Source: Cytobacillus pseudoceanisediminis
GTDB taxonomy: Bacteria; Bacillota; Bacilli; Bacillales; Cytobacillaceae
Reading direction: 5' to 3'
Assembly: GCF_023516215.1 (NCBI RefSeq)
Contig: NZ_CP097349.1
Coordinates: forward strand, 1,984,001 to 2,048,000
Length of the DNA: 64,000 nt
The notes beneath the pieces were generated by a model. It was not told where the DNA came from and ran no database searches. It saw only the letters and a program-made list of their open reading frames with translations. Every line of letters starts with the position of its first letter. Position 1 is the first letter of the stretch. Made by a program: the position numbers and the translations under genes. This document shows, one piece after another, positions 1-10,052 of the stretch.

Positions 1-3000
1 CTGGCTCTTTATTTTTTCAATATCTTCATCCGTAAAAGCTGCTGCTTCCTCTTTAAGGATTACGGATAGATGCAATTGATTGTTTTCAAACTCAGCAATG
101 TTTTGCTCCGTCTCTTTTTTGCGCTCTTCCGTTTTCTTAATTTCTGCATTCGTCTGTTTGGTCTGGTCTGTAATCTCAACCGTCTTCACTTCCAGATCAA
201 GTTCTTCCCATTCTTCAGGCTGTTTATCATGCTTGGCCACTTTTTTAACAGTCTTGTCACGCTGCGCCTTCGCATGCTTTAAAGAAGTGTCAGCAACTGT
301 TACAGCTGTTCCCTGCTCTCGCTCTTCTTTCTCTGCTGCCTTTGTTTCCTTTGCAGCTGTTTGAACCATCTTTTCCAAAATACTCATAGGTTCATCCGGT
401 ACAGACGCATCCTTCCACTCTTCGTTAAGAGCATGAAGTTTTTTCTCCAGCTTCTTTTGCTGTTTTTGCTCCGATTCTCTTGTCGCCTGGATCGCCAGCA
501 ATTCACTGGCTTGTTCTTCTTTTGATTTTTGCAGCTGTTTAAGCTCCTCAATGCTTCCAATGATTTCTTCCAGCATATGCGATGATAATCGCGGAACCTC
601 TTCAGAAGCTTCTGCTTTCTCAGCGGCTGGAAAAACCGCACCATCAATAAAGAAGCTAATCTCCTTAATATTTTGCTCAGCTGATAGCTTCCATTCCAAG
701 TACGTATGGCTCCACTTTTCCTGCAGATCAATGATGGTCTGATGCTCGTTTGCAAGCTCTTTCTGTACACTTTCGAAAGCTTCCTTTTGTTTCTCTTTTT
801 CCTGCTTTACCCGTTTATTTTCAAGGTGCAGCGACTTTTCACGATTAAAGCTTTCCAGAGACTCCACATCTTTAGATAGATTTTCAATCTTTTCCTTCGT
901 CTTTTCAAGCTGATCTCTAAGTCCCAGCTGCCGTTCTTTTTCTTTTTCCTCCTGAACGATGATGGCCTGTAATTCGTTTTTCTTGGAAAGCAGGGCTTCT
1001 TTTTCCTGAAGCAGCGCTCTTTCAATATCACCGGCAAGGTCATTGGAAAGGAAACGGTCGATTTCTTTTAAAATGCGGCGGAGAGAACTCTCTGTTTGTT
1101 CCATTTCTAGAAGTGCATCTTTTTTCTTCTATTTCTTTGGCAATCTTAATTTTCCAGTTCGTGAACTGATTTTTATTTGTCAGAAGTTCCTTCTCCGTAC
1201 CGGTGATCATCACAAACGTATTTTGCTGATTTTCATCCGCCATTTCTTCCCTCATAAAAATCGGGACAGGGCTCTTAAACATTCTTCCTGCAAGGACCTG
1301 TTTATTCACTTTTTCCCATTGCGGCCTGCTGACCACTAAGCCGTAGGGCAGGAGCGGATGAGTGAGCATGTGGCTAGCCATTTCATCCGGTTTTAAAGAT
1401 TGCAGAAATTGTGAGCCGTAGAACACATCTATCCCTGTTTTCTCATCAATCCATTCCTTCAGTTCCTTCACATCATTATTCGCAATCCAGAAATGCTCAT
1501 CATTCAAAGCAAAATCCAGCTGCGTTTCCCAGAGCGCTTTCTTTATTTCTTCCCCTTGCTCACGATTTTGAACGAGGAGCTCTTCCACCTGCTGGGCATA
1601 TTTGGATAAAAGAGCATTCGTGAACTGCGCTGAGACATCGTCAAGCACAACTTGCAGCTTATCGTACAGCTTCGCTTCTTTTCGATGCATCTCTTCACTT
1701 TTCATCTTTAACTCTTTACACTTCTCTTCAGAAAACTGAATGGATTGAGCAAGCGTACCATGCGCAGATGCTAGCTGATTTTGCTTTTCATTTGATTGTT
1801 TCTCTTTTGCCTGTAAATCTTCGAGAGCCTCTTTTTTGGTTTCTATCTGCTTGTTAAGATTTTCGATAAATCCCTGTAAATCATAGGTTAAGCGATCACC
1901 GAATTCTTTGATAAGTTGTTCTTCTTTTGATTCAAATTCATGAATTTTAGTATAAAGAAAATCAATTTCCGTACGAAGCTGGGCAATCTCCCGGGTCTTT
2001 TGTTTATCCTGCTTTGACAGTTCGTTTGTTTTCTTCTTTAAAAACTTCTGATATCCGGAATAATGCTGAACGGCTTCCCTAATAGCTGCGGCGGATTTTT
2101 CCCAATGCTGTGCCGCTTCTTTTTTGATTTCATCCATTCTTTGATTCACTTGCTCCAGGCCGCTGTTTTGCTCAAGCTTCACAATCTGCTGGGAAAGAGC
2201 GCGGATGCTCTGTTCCCCTTCATGCCATTCTTTCAATAAAAGGTGAAAAGCCAGCTCATCTTTTCGCTCCTGCTTTTCTTTCACCGTTTCCTGCAGGATC
2301 GTATGCTTCTTCTGTTCTTCCCCTAGTTTCTTCTCCCAATCCAGCACTTCCCGGTGAGCTTTTGCATACTCAAGGTTATCTTTCTGAAAGCGCAGTTCCA
2401 CTTGCTTGCCCGTTAATTTTTCGATTTCCTTTTCCAGCTCAATGAGTGTTTCTTCTTCCGTTTTCTTCAAATGCTCCAAAGCACCAAGCAGCTGTCTCCC
2501 GACCTTAATGCTGTCTTCAACAATTTCTTTATGCTTGATGCCCTTTGCCAGACTCTCTTCAAATGGAATAATATCTTCCAGGAACTCTTTATGAGCCTGC
2601 TCTCTTTTGAGCAAAACAGGCAGGTCCTTTGCAATACTTGCCTGACTCTTAAAAATCTCCACCAGATCGTTCTTCTGATGCTCCGTTCGGTGCAGGATCT
2701 GACTGACTGTAGGAATAATCCGCTTTTGGAACAGGGAATGATCATCCTCAGCGCCTTCAAAAAACTTTCCAACGCCGCCTTCATCCTTGTTAATGTCTTT
2801 CATAATATCCCAGTCTTTGCGGTTAATGCCGTATGTATCAAGGATGCGGTAGTGCTTCTTTGTATCGCGGTAGACATCATAGCCATTCCATTTTAAATAA
2901 TCCTTCAGGCCTTCCGTATCAGCCAGTTCACCATCTTCATAGAGCGGAATATGTTCAAGGGATGCTTCTTCTTTCCGTTCAAACTCCCTTGTATAAAACG

Positions 3001-3415
3001 TAATATTCGGGACAATTTTTGCTTCCTGTTCAAGTGTTTTGGCTTCTCCGCCTTCTTCGTTCATGGAAATCCGCTGTTCTGCTGAAAACATTCCGCCCGT
3101 CACCAAATGCCTGCAATCAGCCCCGTCGAGCTCCCATTGCATAAGAACATGAAAGGTATAAGGAATGAATTGCTCTTTATTATTAAAAAAGAATTGCTGA
3201 TAATAGCGATTATTCTGCTTTCCCCAAGAAGTTCCTGGCTTAAGAATCTGGAAAATGGTCTGCAGGAAAACCCCTTTCCCTCCTCCATTCATCATGGAAA
3301 TAAGGCCATTTGTGGAGGTCTCTTCATTATGGAAGTTAAATGTTGTATCCTTGTATTGCTTTTGCATGCCATCATATTTCAGGCCGGCAATTCTAATTCG
3401 ATGGATTTTCGGCAT
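1..3415 (-). CDS. jetC: JetC-like SMC/MukB-family coiled-coil ATPase (partial, frame break)
   Basis: This is the motor subunit of a Wadjet-like condensin. The N-terminus carries a P-loop read as MMNGGGKG near residue 42, then a PYTFHV strand, then long Glu/Lys/Gln-rich coiled coil typical of SMC arms. The first frame ends at 1040, but the coding signal continues without a stop in another frame from about 1118 to base 1, so the gene runs off the left edge (about 1138 residues visible). The break sits on a T6 run at 1120-1125; removing one base, or adding two, restores the frame. AGGAGG lies just before the ATG. It overlaps jetB by 23 bases. The P-loop lacks the usual Ser/Thr after Lys, which is unusual. 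The family assignment rests on architecture and neighbours. Confidence 0.72.
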
Positions 3416-4142
3416 GCTGATCCTCCTCTGTCGTCATTAATTCCTTGAACATTTCATAACGGTCATAATCATGATACAAATATTCAATCCGCTCAAATAA
3501 TTCCTGTTTCGGAATCGCCTTTGGAATATCCTCCCGATCGAGAATGACGATAAGTCCTTCTGTCTCCAAAAGACGCATACTGCTTGCAATCAAACCGATA
3601 CGCGTCCGGCGATTGGCTTTCTTAGATCCATAATCATCGGTGTCGACCTCCATGTATTTCCATGTTGTCACAACATCCTTCATATCAATTTTTTCCTCTT
3701 CTCCAAAATCCTGCTTTACCTTAAGTATGCTATCCCAATTCATGATGACATCATTGACTTGCCGTTCCAGGGTATAGAAGCTAATCCCTTCACGCTTCGT
3801 ACGGATTTTAGCCGCCTGGCTGCGGTCGATGCTTGCCAGGAATGCCATAATGACTACGCTCATCAGGTGAAAATGTTTCTTCGTTTCAACCTGCTTATGC
3901 CTATCCTTCATATGAGTAAAATTTGTAGCAAAAACAGAGCCGGTCGGCTGCACGACGAGCTGAATCCGTTTTGGCGATTCAATGATAAAGGTGCCGGATT
4001 CGTCTGCCAATAAAAGTACCGTCTGTCTTACATCAGGATCGAAATACGCCTGAAAGTGCTCGCTGTTTTCGTCGATGACTTTGTCTTTTAAAAGCGTAAA
4101 ATAAACCGCTGATGCTTTCTTGATACTATCTGCACTCATCAT
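3393..4142 (-). CDS. jetB: JetB-like (MukE/kleisin-partner-like) protein
   Basis: A soluble protein of about 249 residues, probably the small winged-helix (MukE-like) accessory subunit of the condensin complex. I see no catalytic motif, which suits a structural subunit; the C-terminus is acidic. I chose the ATG at 4142 rather than the upstream ATG at 4160 because AGGAGG lies just ahead of it and the start overlaps the jetA stop as ATGA, implying translational coupling. A second ATG follows immediately at 4139. It resembles what I recall as the DUF6063 group linked to Wadjet, but this rests mainly on position between jetA and jetC. Confidence 0.6.
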   Translation of the reverse strand: MMSADSIKKASAVYFTLLKDKVIDENSEHFQAYFDPDVRQTVLLLADESGTFIIESPKRIQLVVQPTGSVFATNFTHMKDRHKQVETKKHFHLMSVVIMAFLASIDRSQAAKIRTKREGISFYTLERQVNDVIMNWDSILKVKQDFGEEEKIDMKDVVTTWKYMEVDTDDYGSKKANRRTRIGLIASSMRLLETEGLIVILDREDIPKAIPKQELFERIEYLYHDYDRYEMFKELMTTEEDQHAENPSN

Positions 4143-5644
4143 TTCTCCTCCTGTACACAAATTTTAAACGGAGTGATTTTCATTTGATACCAGAGGAAGG
4201 GTTCAGCCCGATGATCAAATTCGGTATAAATTTTCAAGCCTTCAAACACCTGGAATTGCGGGTATTCCTGCATCAGTTTATAGAGGAGAATCTCCCGTTC
4301 ATCACTTAATGACTCTTCTTTCCGATGCAGCACCTGAACCTTCAGCGGTTTTTTATCAAACATCATCCATAAATCAATCGTTTCCGATTCTTCAAACCAT
4401 AAATCCTGGACTTCGAGCGGCAATGTCGTTAAATCAGCCAAGGAAAACTCTCCGTATGTCTGCAAATATTGAAACACATAGCTCCAGGCCTTGATGACAG
4501 AATCCCAGTTCGTTACCCTCTGATGGATAATGCTTTCCTCTTGCGCTTCTTCCTCCATTACCTCTGTCAGCTGCTTTTCATCAAATTCCTGCTCTCCCCA
4601 AATCCAGTCCAAAGGTAAGATAAATTCATTCCTTGGCGAAAATAAAGGACCTAATACTTTTTCAACTCTATCGAATGAAGAAAACCCTTCTTTCATGAAC
4701 CAGTTCTCATAAATATGTTCCCTGAATGAAACAAGGCTCGTTTCCCAAAACAGGGATGGGTTTTCCGCTTTCAGCTTCATTTCATAAGAGATATTTTGAA
4801 TCACAAGCTTGGCGAAACGGTCATGCAGCTGCCTTGTATGGCCGATCTTTTCCTGGAGAAGGATCAATTCTTTTTGAATAAGATCATCTTCCTCATTTCT
4901 TCGTTTCGTTTTCTCAATCATGCTGCTGATGGTGCGGAAGTGATTCTTCTCTTCTTCGAACTGCTTTTCAATTTCCGCACGGTTATCAGCCCTTTGCATT
5001 TCTTCTTCCATCAATAAGATTTTGGGATTGTTGATCATTTCTTTTTGAAAGGAAAATTCTTTTGCCATTAAGCGGTTGACCCGTGAAATGAGGTGATCGA
5101 GGTTTCGAGTAGCTTTGCGGAAATTACCGTTTTTTATCAGCTGCATACTATACAGCTGTTCAATGGTGATCGAGAATTCCTCTGCCATTTCCCTGCTCAT
5201 GAAAATCATCTCCTGTGAGACATCGGTGAGCTTGTAGACAATGGTTCCGCCCATCTCCAGGTTCGTATATAATTCATCCATCGTCACATAGCGGAAAACC
5301 TGAGTCTCCCATGATTGCCTGATTTCATCGTAATATAGGGCTTCAAAAGGTCTGCTGTACTCCTCTTTCCCCTGATACAGAAGCCCACTTGTGATCCGTT
5401 CAACCTGCTTCTCATCGGCCAAAAGCTTCATTTGCTTAATTGAATCTTCGACCATATACTTAATATCCGATTTTCTCCGATGATCATCATCATTCAATTC
5501 CCGATAAAAAATGGTAAGGAGCACCTGCATCAGAATCGTTTGGATATGAGGCTTCAGCTCTCCGACTTCCATTCCTCTCCCAAGCTCAAACAGCGGGTTC
5601 AATCGCTGCATCCGCTGGGCGAATCCTTCCCATGATTCGTTCAC
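4139..5644 (-). CDS. jetA: JetA-like (MukF/kleisin-like) protein
   Basis: About 501 residues, mostly helical, with Glu/Lys-rich segments near residues 200-290 and hydrophobic patches elsewhere. This suits the kleisin-like bridging subunit of a Wadjet/MksBEF-type complex. I place the start at the GTG at 5644: it overlaps the jetD stop as GTGA and has GGAGG eight bases upstream. The ATG codons at 5659 and 5650 would be alternatives but lack proper spacing. No enzymatic motif is seen. Assignment is by size, coiled-coil content and its place between the Toprim protein and the small subunit. Confidence 0.6.
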   Translation of the reverse strand: MNESWEGFAQRMQRLNPLFELGRGMEVGELKPHIQTILMQVLLTIFYRELNDDDHRRKSDIKYMVEDSIKQMKLLADEKQVERITSGLLYQGKEEYSRPFEALYYDEIRQSWETQVFRYVTMDELYTNLEMGGTIVYKLTDVSQEMIFMSREMAEEFSITIEQLYSMQLIKNGNFRKATRNLDHLISRVNRLMAKEFSFQKEMINNPKILLMEEEMQRADNRAEIEKQFEEEKNHFRTISSMIEKTKRRNEEDDLIQKELILLQEKIGHTRQLHDRFAKLVIQNISYEMKLKAENPSLFWETSLVSFREHIYENWFMKEGFSSFDRVEKVLGPLFSPRNEFILPLDWIWGEQEFDEKQLTEVMEEEAQEESIIHQRVTNWDSVIKAWSYVFQYLQTYGEFSLADLTTLPLEVQDLWFEESETIDLWMMFDKKPLKVQVLHRKEESLSDEREILLYKLMQEYPQFQVFEGLKIYTEFDHRAEPFLWYQMKITPFKICVQEEK

Positions 5645-6768
5645 ATCCATCTCCTCCATGTTTCAATTGTTAAGACTTCCTGAGGAATCCGTTTATTTTC
5701 CTGCCATAATTGCATTAAGAGTTCCTGCTCTTCTTCCGTAAACCACCTGAAGAACGCATCTCGGTATTTAAGATTTTGAAGCTGGCCAGATTTCTGTTCA
5801 TTTCTTTGATCCAGACATTCAAGCATTTTACGATAAATCTTTAATGCAGGCTGAATGCAGCAATCCGGGTATTTTTCAATCAGCCGGGTCATGATCCCGT
5901 ATCCTGCCGCATCAAGATCTCCTGCATAGTAGAAGAGATACGATTTAGCCGGAAAAATTTTAAAGAAAAACGAAAAGCTCCGTTCAATTTTAGTGCCTTC
6001 CCCATAAATGATGAGTTCCGGCTCATAATCAAGCAGATCACTTTCCAATAATTGAATGGAAGTATGAAAGAATGATAGTTTCTCGACAATCAGCACTCTC
6101 TGAATATCTTTGATTTCTTTTCCCTGCTTCATCCAAAATACAAAAGGCTCCCCGTTTTTCACTACTTTCAGCTGCTCTTCAGATACGCCAATTCGGGCTA
6201 AAAAGCCTTTTCCATCAGGAAAACTGACCCCGTCATGCAGGAATTCTTCATGGCCGAACAGCTCCAGGCTTCGTTCTTCTAGTGAAACGACTTCCCGTTC
6301 ACCGCTGGATTGGAGAAAACCATATAAACTCTGAATACGGCTCCATTCCTCTTTCGTCTGCCATTCCGGGTGCCTTTCATAAAATGAAAAATCAAACAGA
6401 TCACTCAGCTTCATCATCCCGAGCCGGTCCCATTTGTCGGCTTGAGCCTTCACATTAACCCAGTAATATAAAGGCAAAGACGGTGTTTTCCCATTGTGTT
6501 GATTATTATGTATAGGAGTCAGCTGCCCTTTATCTTGCAATGATTGAATGGCTTCATAAAACAGCGAATAACCATCCATTTCGTAATAATCATCCAGCAA
6601 TTTTCGCAGCTGAAATTCTAAATCGTTTATGTTTAACTTCTTCTTTTGCTTCGGGTGCTGAATATCTTCAATGAAACTTCTCACCCTTGTTTCGATGATG
6701 TTGATTTTTTTCACCTTCTTAAACATCTTGGGGTCAATAGAGACCACTATTATCCATGAGGACATCAT
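5641..6768 (-). CDS. jetD: JetD-like Toprim-fold nuclease subunit of a Wadjet-like system
   Basis: About 375 residues. The C-terminal half has the Toprim signature: a strand ending in Glu (VLIVEKLSFF, about residue 230) and, about 65 residues on, a strand ending in Asp-Leu-Asp (YYAGDLDAAGYG). In JetD this domain cleaves plasmid DNA sensed by the condensin. The N-terminal half looks like the helical/winged DUF3322-like part. It is the first gene of the operon. A TATAAT box at 6773-6778 (minus strand) with a weak TTACCA 18 bases upstream would start transcription almost at this ATG, so the ATG at 6726 is a real alternative start. Confidence 0.68.
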   Translation of the reverse strand: MMSSWIIVVSIDPKMFKKVKKINIIETRVRSFIEDIQHPKQKKKLNINDLEFQLRKLLDDYYEMDGYSLFYEAIQSLQDKGQLTPIHNNQHNGKTPSLPLYYWVNVKAQADKWDRLGMMKLSDLFDFSFYERHPEWQTKEEWSRIQSLYGFLQSSGEREVVSLEERSLELFGHEEFLHDGVSFPDGKGFLARIGVSEEQLKVVKNGEPFVFWMKQGKEIKDIQRVLIVEKLSFFHTSIQLLESDLLDYEPELIIYGEGTKIERSFSFFFKIFPAKSYLFYYAGDLDAAGYGIMTRLIEKYPDCCIQPALKIYRKMLECLDQRNEQKSGQLQNLKYRDAFFRWFTEEEQELLMQLWQENKRIPQEVLTIETWRRWM

Positions 6769-7101
6769 TTTTATTATAAACTAGTTGAGGAATTGATGGT
6801 AATTGGATTTTAAAATGGATGGTAGTAAATAGGTGCTTGCCCCACACTTGTTAACGTATAAATTAACAGAGGGCATGCACCTTTTTTTGGTAATCCTATT
6901 TGAGTTTGGAAGAGGCGAAGAGGACAACTTATAAAGATGAAAAAGTCTTTAGCACATTTTACTAAAGTTTGAAATAGTGTCTTTTGAATGCTATTTTATC
7001 GTAAAAAACAATTTTTACGAAATGTAGTTTCACTCACCAGACCATACTAGGTCCAGCATATAAAGTTGATTGTTTTAAAGGTTTATTAATGTTATATTTC
7101 G
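6769..7101. other. Intergenic region upstream of the Wadjet-like operon
   Basis: No gene is visible here. It holds the putative operon promoter (TATAAT at 6773-6778, minus strand), a hairpin of the dispersed repeat family at 6831-6882, and AT-rich sequence with no open frame that looks coding. Confidence 0.5.
6831..6882. repeat. Dispersed hairpin repeat (AGGTGC-TGCCC family)
   Basis: The arms AGGTGCTTGCCC and GGGCATGCACCT pair with one mismatch, and inner GTTAA/TTAAC arms extend the stem. A T7 tract follows on the plus strand, so it can act as a terminator. Closely related arms recur at 12437, 17990 and 21377. Confidence 0.65.
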
Positions 7102-7417
7102 TTAGAAATCCCTGAACTTGTTGAAAAAACCATTTTGGAGCATTTGGGTGTATGTAATTTCATCAATTAACCGATTTAGATCCACATATAATCCGGCACC
7201 CTCTTCTTTGATAGATTCGTATATCGCCAAATCGAAGAATTTCCACCACTCACGCTGTTTTCTACTGAAGATGGTAGTTATGCAAAGGACATCAAGGGTT
7301 GTTCGTAGGGTTTTAAATATTTTATAGTCATAAAAAGTATGGATATCAATCCGTTCTTATGTCGGTAATTATGAGGGAGATCTAAGGAAATGTCCGTTTC
7401 CAACAGTTGGATATATA
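7102..7417 (-). pseudogene. Unrecognised coding relic
   Basis: A protein-like reading can be followed on the minus strand: an upstream stretch reading DLPHNYRHKNG, then LRTTLDVLCITTIFSRKQ, EWWKFFDLAIYESIKEEG and DLNRLIDEITYTQML, ending at a stop at 7102. It needs a one-base correction in the AAAA run near 7314 and has no credible start codon upstream, so it is probably the 3' end of a lost gene. The composition (aromatic, charged, amphipathic helices) looks like a real protein. I do not recognise the family. Confidence 0.4.
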
Positions 7418-7552
7418 TTTAAAATACCTTTTTTCCTTCATGTATTGAACCAGCTATTTATAATAGCCTGGTTCTTTCTTCGTTTTGGATTATTAGTAGA
7501 AATGGGAGCTGCCATATCCTCAAAAGAAATTAGGTTTTATTTTGTTCTGTTC

Positions 7553-8726
7553 TTAATGTAGTGGTTGAAAGAAAGCTTCATAAGCTTTTCGTGGATTTGC
7601 AAACCATTCTGCAACTTCATCTGCGATCTTTTGATTTTCTGCGCCCGATAACAGGGTTTGAACAACATGCTCAGGCAGTACCTGAGTCATTGCATTTGTC
7701 CATGCTGTTACTTCTTTTACAAATGTTTTTGTACGATTCCAATATGTCTCTCCAAGTTGGATGTCCCATTTTGAATTTCTATATTGTATCAAAGTCTCAT
7801 ACAATTGTTCAGCACAATGGGAAGAAAGATTACAGCCTTGGCCAGTAATCGGATCATTAAGAAAAACACTATCTCCACAACCAACTACTAGTTTGTTTTT
7901 AAACGTTACGTAAGGTTTTCTAATTACAGGCTTAATGGCAACCTTAAGAAAGGCATTTTCATCGGAAAGAGCAAAGATATCTAGTTCGATACGTTCATGG
8001 ATATCTTGGAAATATTTTTTTGTTACATTTTTCATTTGATTTGTAAATTCTTTTTCGTGCTTAATTTCTTTAAATACATCTAACTCTCTGTCTGGAATTG
8101 CCATAATGAACAATATAGTAACAGGCCCTTGTTCTGTGATTGCAGGAATCTCAAACATTTCACCTATTTCAGGCAGAACTGTTACGCTTATACCAAGAGG
8201 ATGAACTGGCTTCACCCCAAAAAATAACCAACGATGCATTTTCGTTGAGGCACTTGGAAGGAGAAAACTCCTTTTCAATAGGAAATGAAAAGAGAGGGCC
8301 CGATTTTCCAGTACAATCAATTATTAAATCAAACTCATCTACCAAACTTTCTACCCGTTGTTTATTTACTCTTAAAAGTCTAAAAGAGACACCCTTGCTT
8401 TCAAGATCCTTCAAACAGTGTGAAAAGTATAAACGCTGGTCAACAGATAATGCTGGCTCTTTTAGCTTTCCAACAAATAGTTTTTGATTACCAATTGTCA
8501 TATGGATACTTTTGAGAAGAGTTTTATCTTCCCACTTTGGCATTTTAAAGCGATTTTCACGGGTTCTTGTTGAACCAAAGTGTACTTGGGTAGACAAAAT
8601 TCGTCCATTTCGGATCTTATCCGAAGAGTTTGAGTGAATAACAGTCACATCAAATTCTTCTTTAAGAGAATAAGCCAGCTGTAAACCTGCTGTGCCACTG
8701 CCTATAATACATATTTTCTTTCTCAA
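7553..8726 (-). CDS. StyA-like FAD-dependent monooxygenase (frame break)
   Basis: An FAD-binding monooxygenase resembling styrene/indole monooxygenase StyA. The N-terminus has the dinucleotide motif GSGTAG (residues 8-13). Mid-protein there is DLIIDCTGKSGP, and the C-terminal half has the second FAD motif GCGDSVFLNDPITGQG followed by NLSSHCAEQL. I chose the TTG at 8726: it has AAAGGGGAGAG upstream and directly precedes the Rossmann strand. The frame breaks at the A6 run 8219-8224, and one base removed (or two added) joins the halves into about 390 residues, close to StyA length. No partner flavin reductase (StyB) is adjacent. The substrate is unknown. Confidence 0.7.
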
Positions 8727-9423
8727 GATTCTCTCCCCTTTGTTATTTGGTAGCCGTAAAGATAGTATAATAACATTGTTAATTTTCTGACTTTTATAGT
8801 CTAAATAAAACACAAAGTGATGTAAATGCGACGATTTATTTAATTTCCATATTTATGATGTCTAAGTCAACGATCGCTTTTTCCGCAATCTGGCCCGATT
8901 GCAGAATAAAAAATTCCTGTATATCAATACAGGAATTTTAACCAATCTTTTTTATAAATTATCGAACTTTATTTTAAATCAACAGCTGTTCAAAAGATTA
9001 GCTTAAATGGTATTTATGCCACTATCAGTTCTGTAAACGATGGCTGCCTGTATATTATTTCTTCAAGTCCTAATAAGAACAGTATATTTTGTTTGATTAT
9101 ATTTAGTGTGGACATTGATTCAGGAGCATTGATCCGCTCGCCATTTGAAAGATTTATTTTGTTACCCCCTTCCCTCTTTCTTGCATTAAGAAAGCTTGTG
9201 GAGTCTGCAAAGAATAGATTAAACTCCAGGAGCATTTCGTCTGCTAAGCCTAATCCATGAAAACAAACACTAGGGAGTCTCTTCTTGATTTATCGAGTTT
9301 ATCCCTAACATGTTTGCTTCTTAGGAAAGGTACACAACAGCCTAATCCTAGCTTTTATCGCTAAACAGATATTAAAGGCTGCAATAAATATGGAAAAACA
9401 ACTTTAAACCAAACTTCTTATAG
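8727..9423. other. Intergenic region with a possible C-terminal relic
   Basis: There is no intact gene. On the minus strand a short readable tail (FILQSGQIAEKAIVDLDI, then a stop at 8836) looks like the C-terminus of a lost protein. A bidirectional hairpin lies at 8908-8939. The minus-strand frame at 9014-9235 has no ribosome site and unconvincing composition. The rest shows nothing I can support. Confidence 0.4.
8908..8939. terminator. Bidirectional terminator hairpin
   Basis: AAATTCCTGTAT pairs with ATACAGGAATTT across a short loop, with A/T tracts on both sides. Confidence 0.6.
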
Positions 9424-9870
9424 ATGAATGAATCTGCTGCCAAGGCTGTTGCAAAAGAATTAGTTTATTCCGAAGTAAAAGGTCAATACTCACACGGAGC
9501 TAGGATTTATTTAATGGGAAAAGGTATGTAAAGATGCTCATATAGGGGGAGCGTGGAAGGACCCAACCACAATCAAAAACCCCGGAAGTAAAAAGACTAG
9601 GTCAGGCACCTATGATATTGAAAAGTTGCTGCGTATTTTGCAGAAAAAGCATATGAAAAGGCAAAGAAAGATGGTTCTAGGCATCAAATCACTCAACGCA
9701 GTCGACATCAACTAAATCCTCCTTAGATAAAACAGGGAAGCCATTATCATCTAAAGATTTAAAAGATAGTAAAGGTGTAAAGCAGCGAAGATATTATGAT
9801 AAAAATGGAAAAGCGGACTTAGATATTGATTAACGTCATGCCGGAAATTTTAAATTCAAAATATCTAATT
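9424..9870 (+). pseudogene. Polymorphic-toxin C-terminal relics
   Basis: Two degraded pieces can be read. The first reads KAVAKELVYSEVKGQYSHGA, then after frame shifts HIGGAWKDPTTIKNPG and KKTRSGTYD. This pattern recalls the C-terminal toxin domain (Ntox21-like) of Bacillus polymorphic toxins. The second reads DKTGKPLSSKDLKDSKGVKQ then RRYYDKNGKADLDID, hits a stop where Tyr would be expected, and continues RHAGNFKF. That recalls the end of another class of toxin module. Several frame breaks and an in-frame stop mark it as dead. No immunity gene is recognised beside it. Confidence 0.45.
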
Positions 9871-9908
9871 TTAAAAATTAAATTTAGTATTTTTTTGCTA
9901 ACAAAAAA

Positions 9909-9930
9909 CGCGGAGCCTATGCTGTCCGCG
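9909..9930. terminator. Terminator hairpin
   Basis: CGCGGA and TCCGCG arms flank a ten-base loop, with A- and T-runs on either side. It resembles the hairpin that follows the hydrolase gene at 11105-11131. Confidence 0.55.
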
Positions 9931-9944
9931 CTTTTTAAAAACAA

Positions 9945-10052
9945 ACGTATGTGATTACCGTTCTTCATAATATCATGAGAAAAGATCAATGATTTGTAAC
10001 TAAAAAGATCTCCAAATTTTAGCCCCTTTTTATCAAGGACCTCACATATCAT
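9945..10052 (-). pseudogene. Fragment resembling the C-terminus of the 11134-11663 hydrolase
   Basis: The minus-strand reading SYKSLIFSHDIMKNGNH aligns with ATSQWIFSREVVKKIGNH of the SleB/CwlJ-type hydrolase about 1.2 kb away. Both are followed by a similar GC-rich terminator, so this looks like a decayed paralogous end or duplication. No full domain remains. Confidence 0.4.

Noticed and set aside
9014..9235. A 73-codon minus-strand frame in a gene-poor stretch
   Set aside because: No ribosome binding site, no recognisable motif, and surrounded by decayed sequence.
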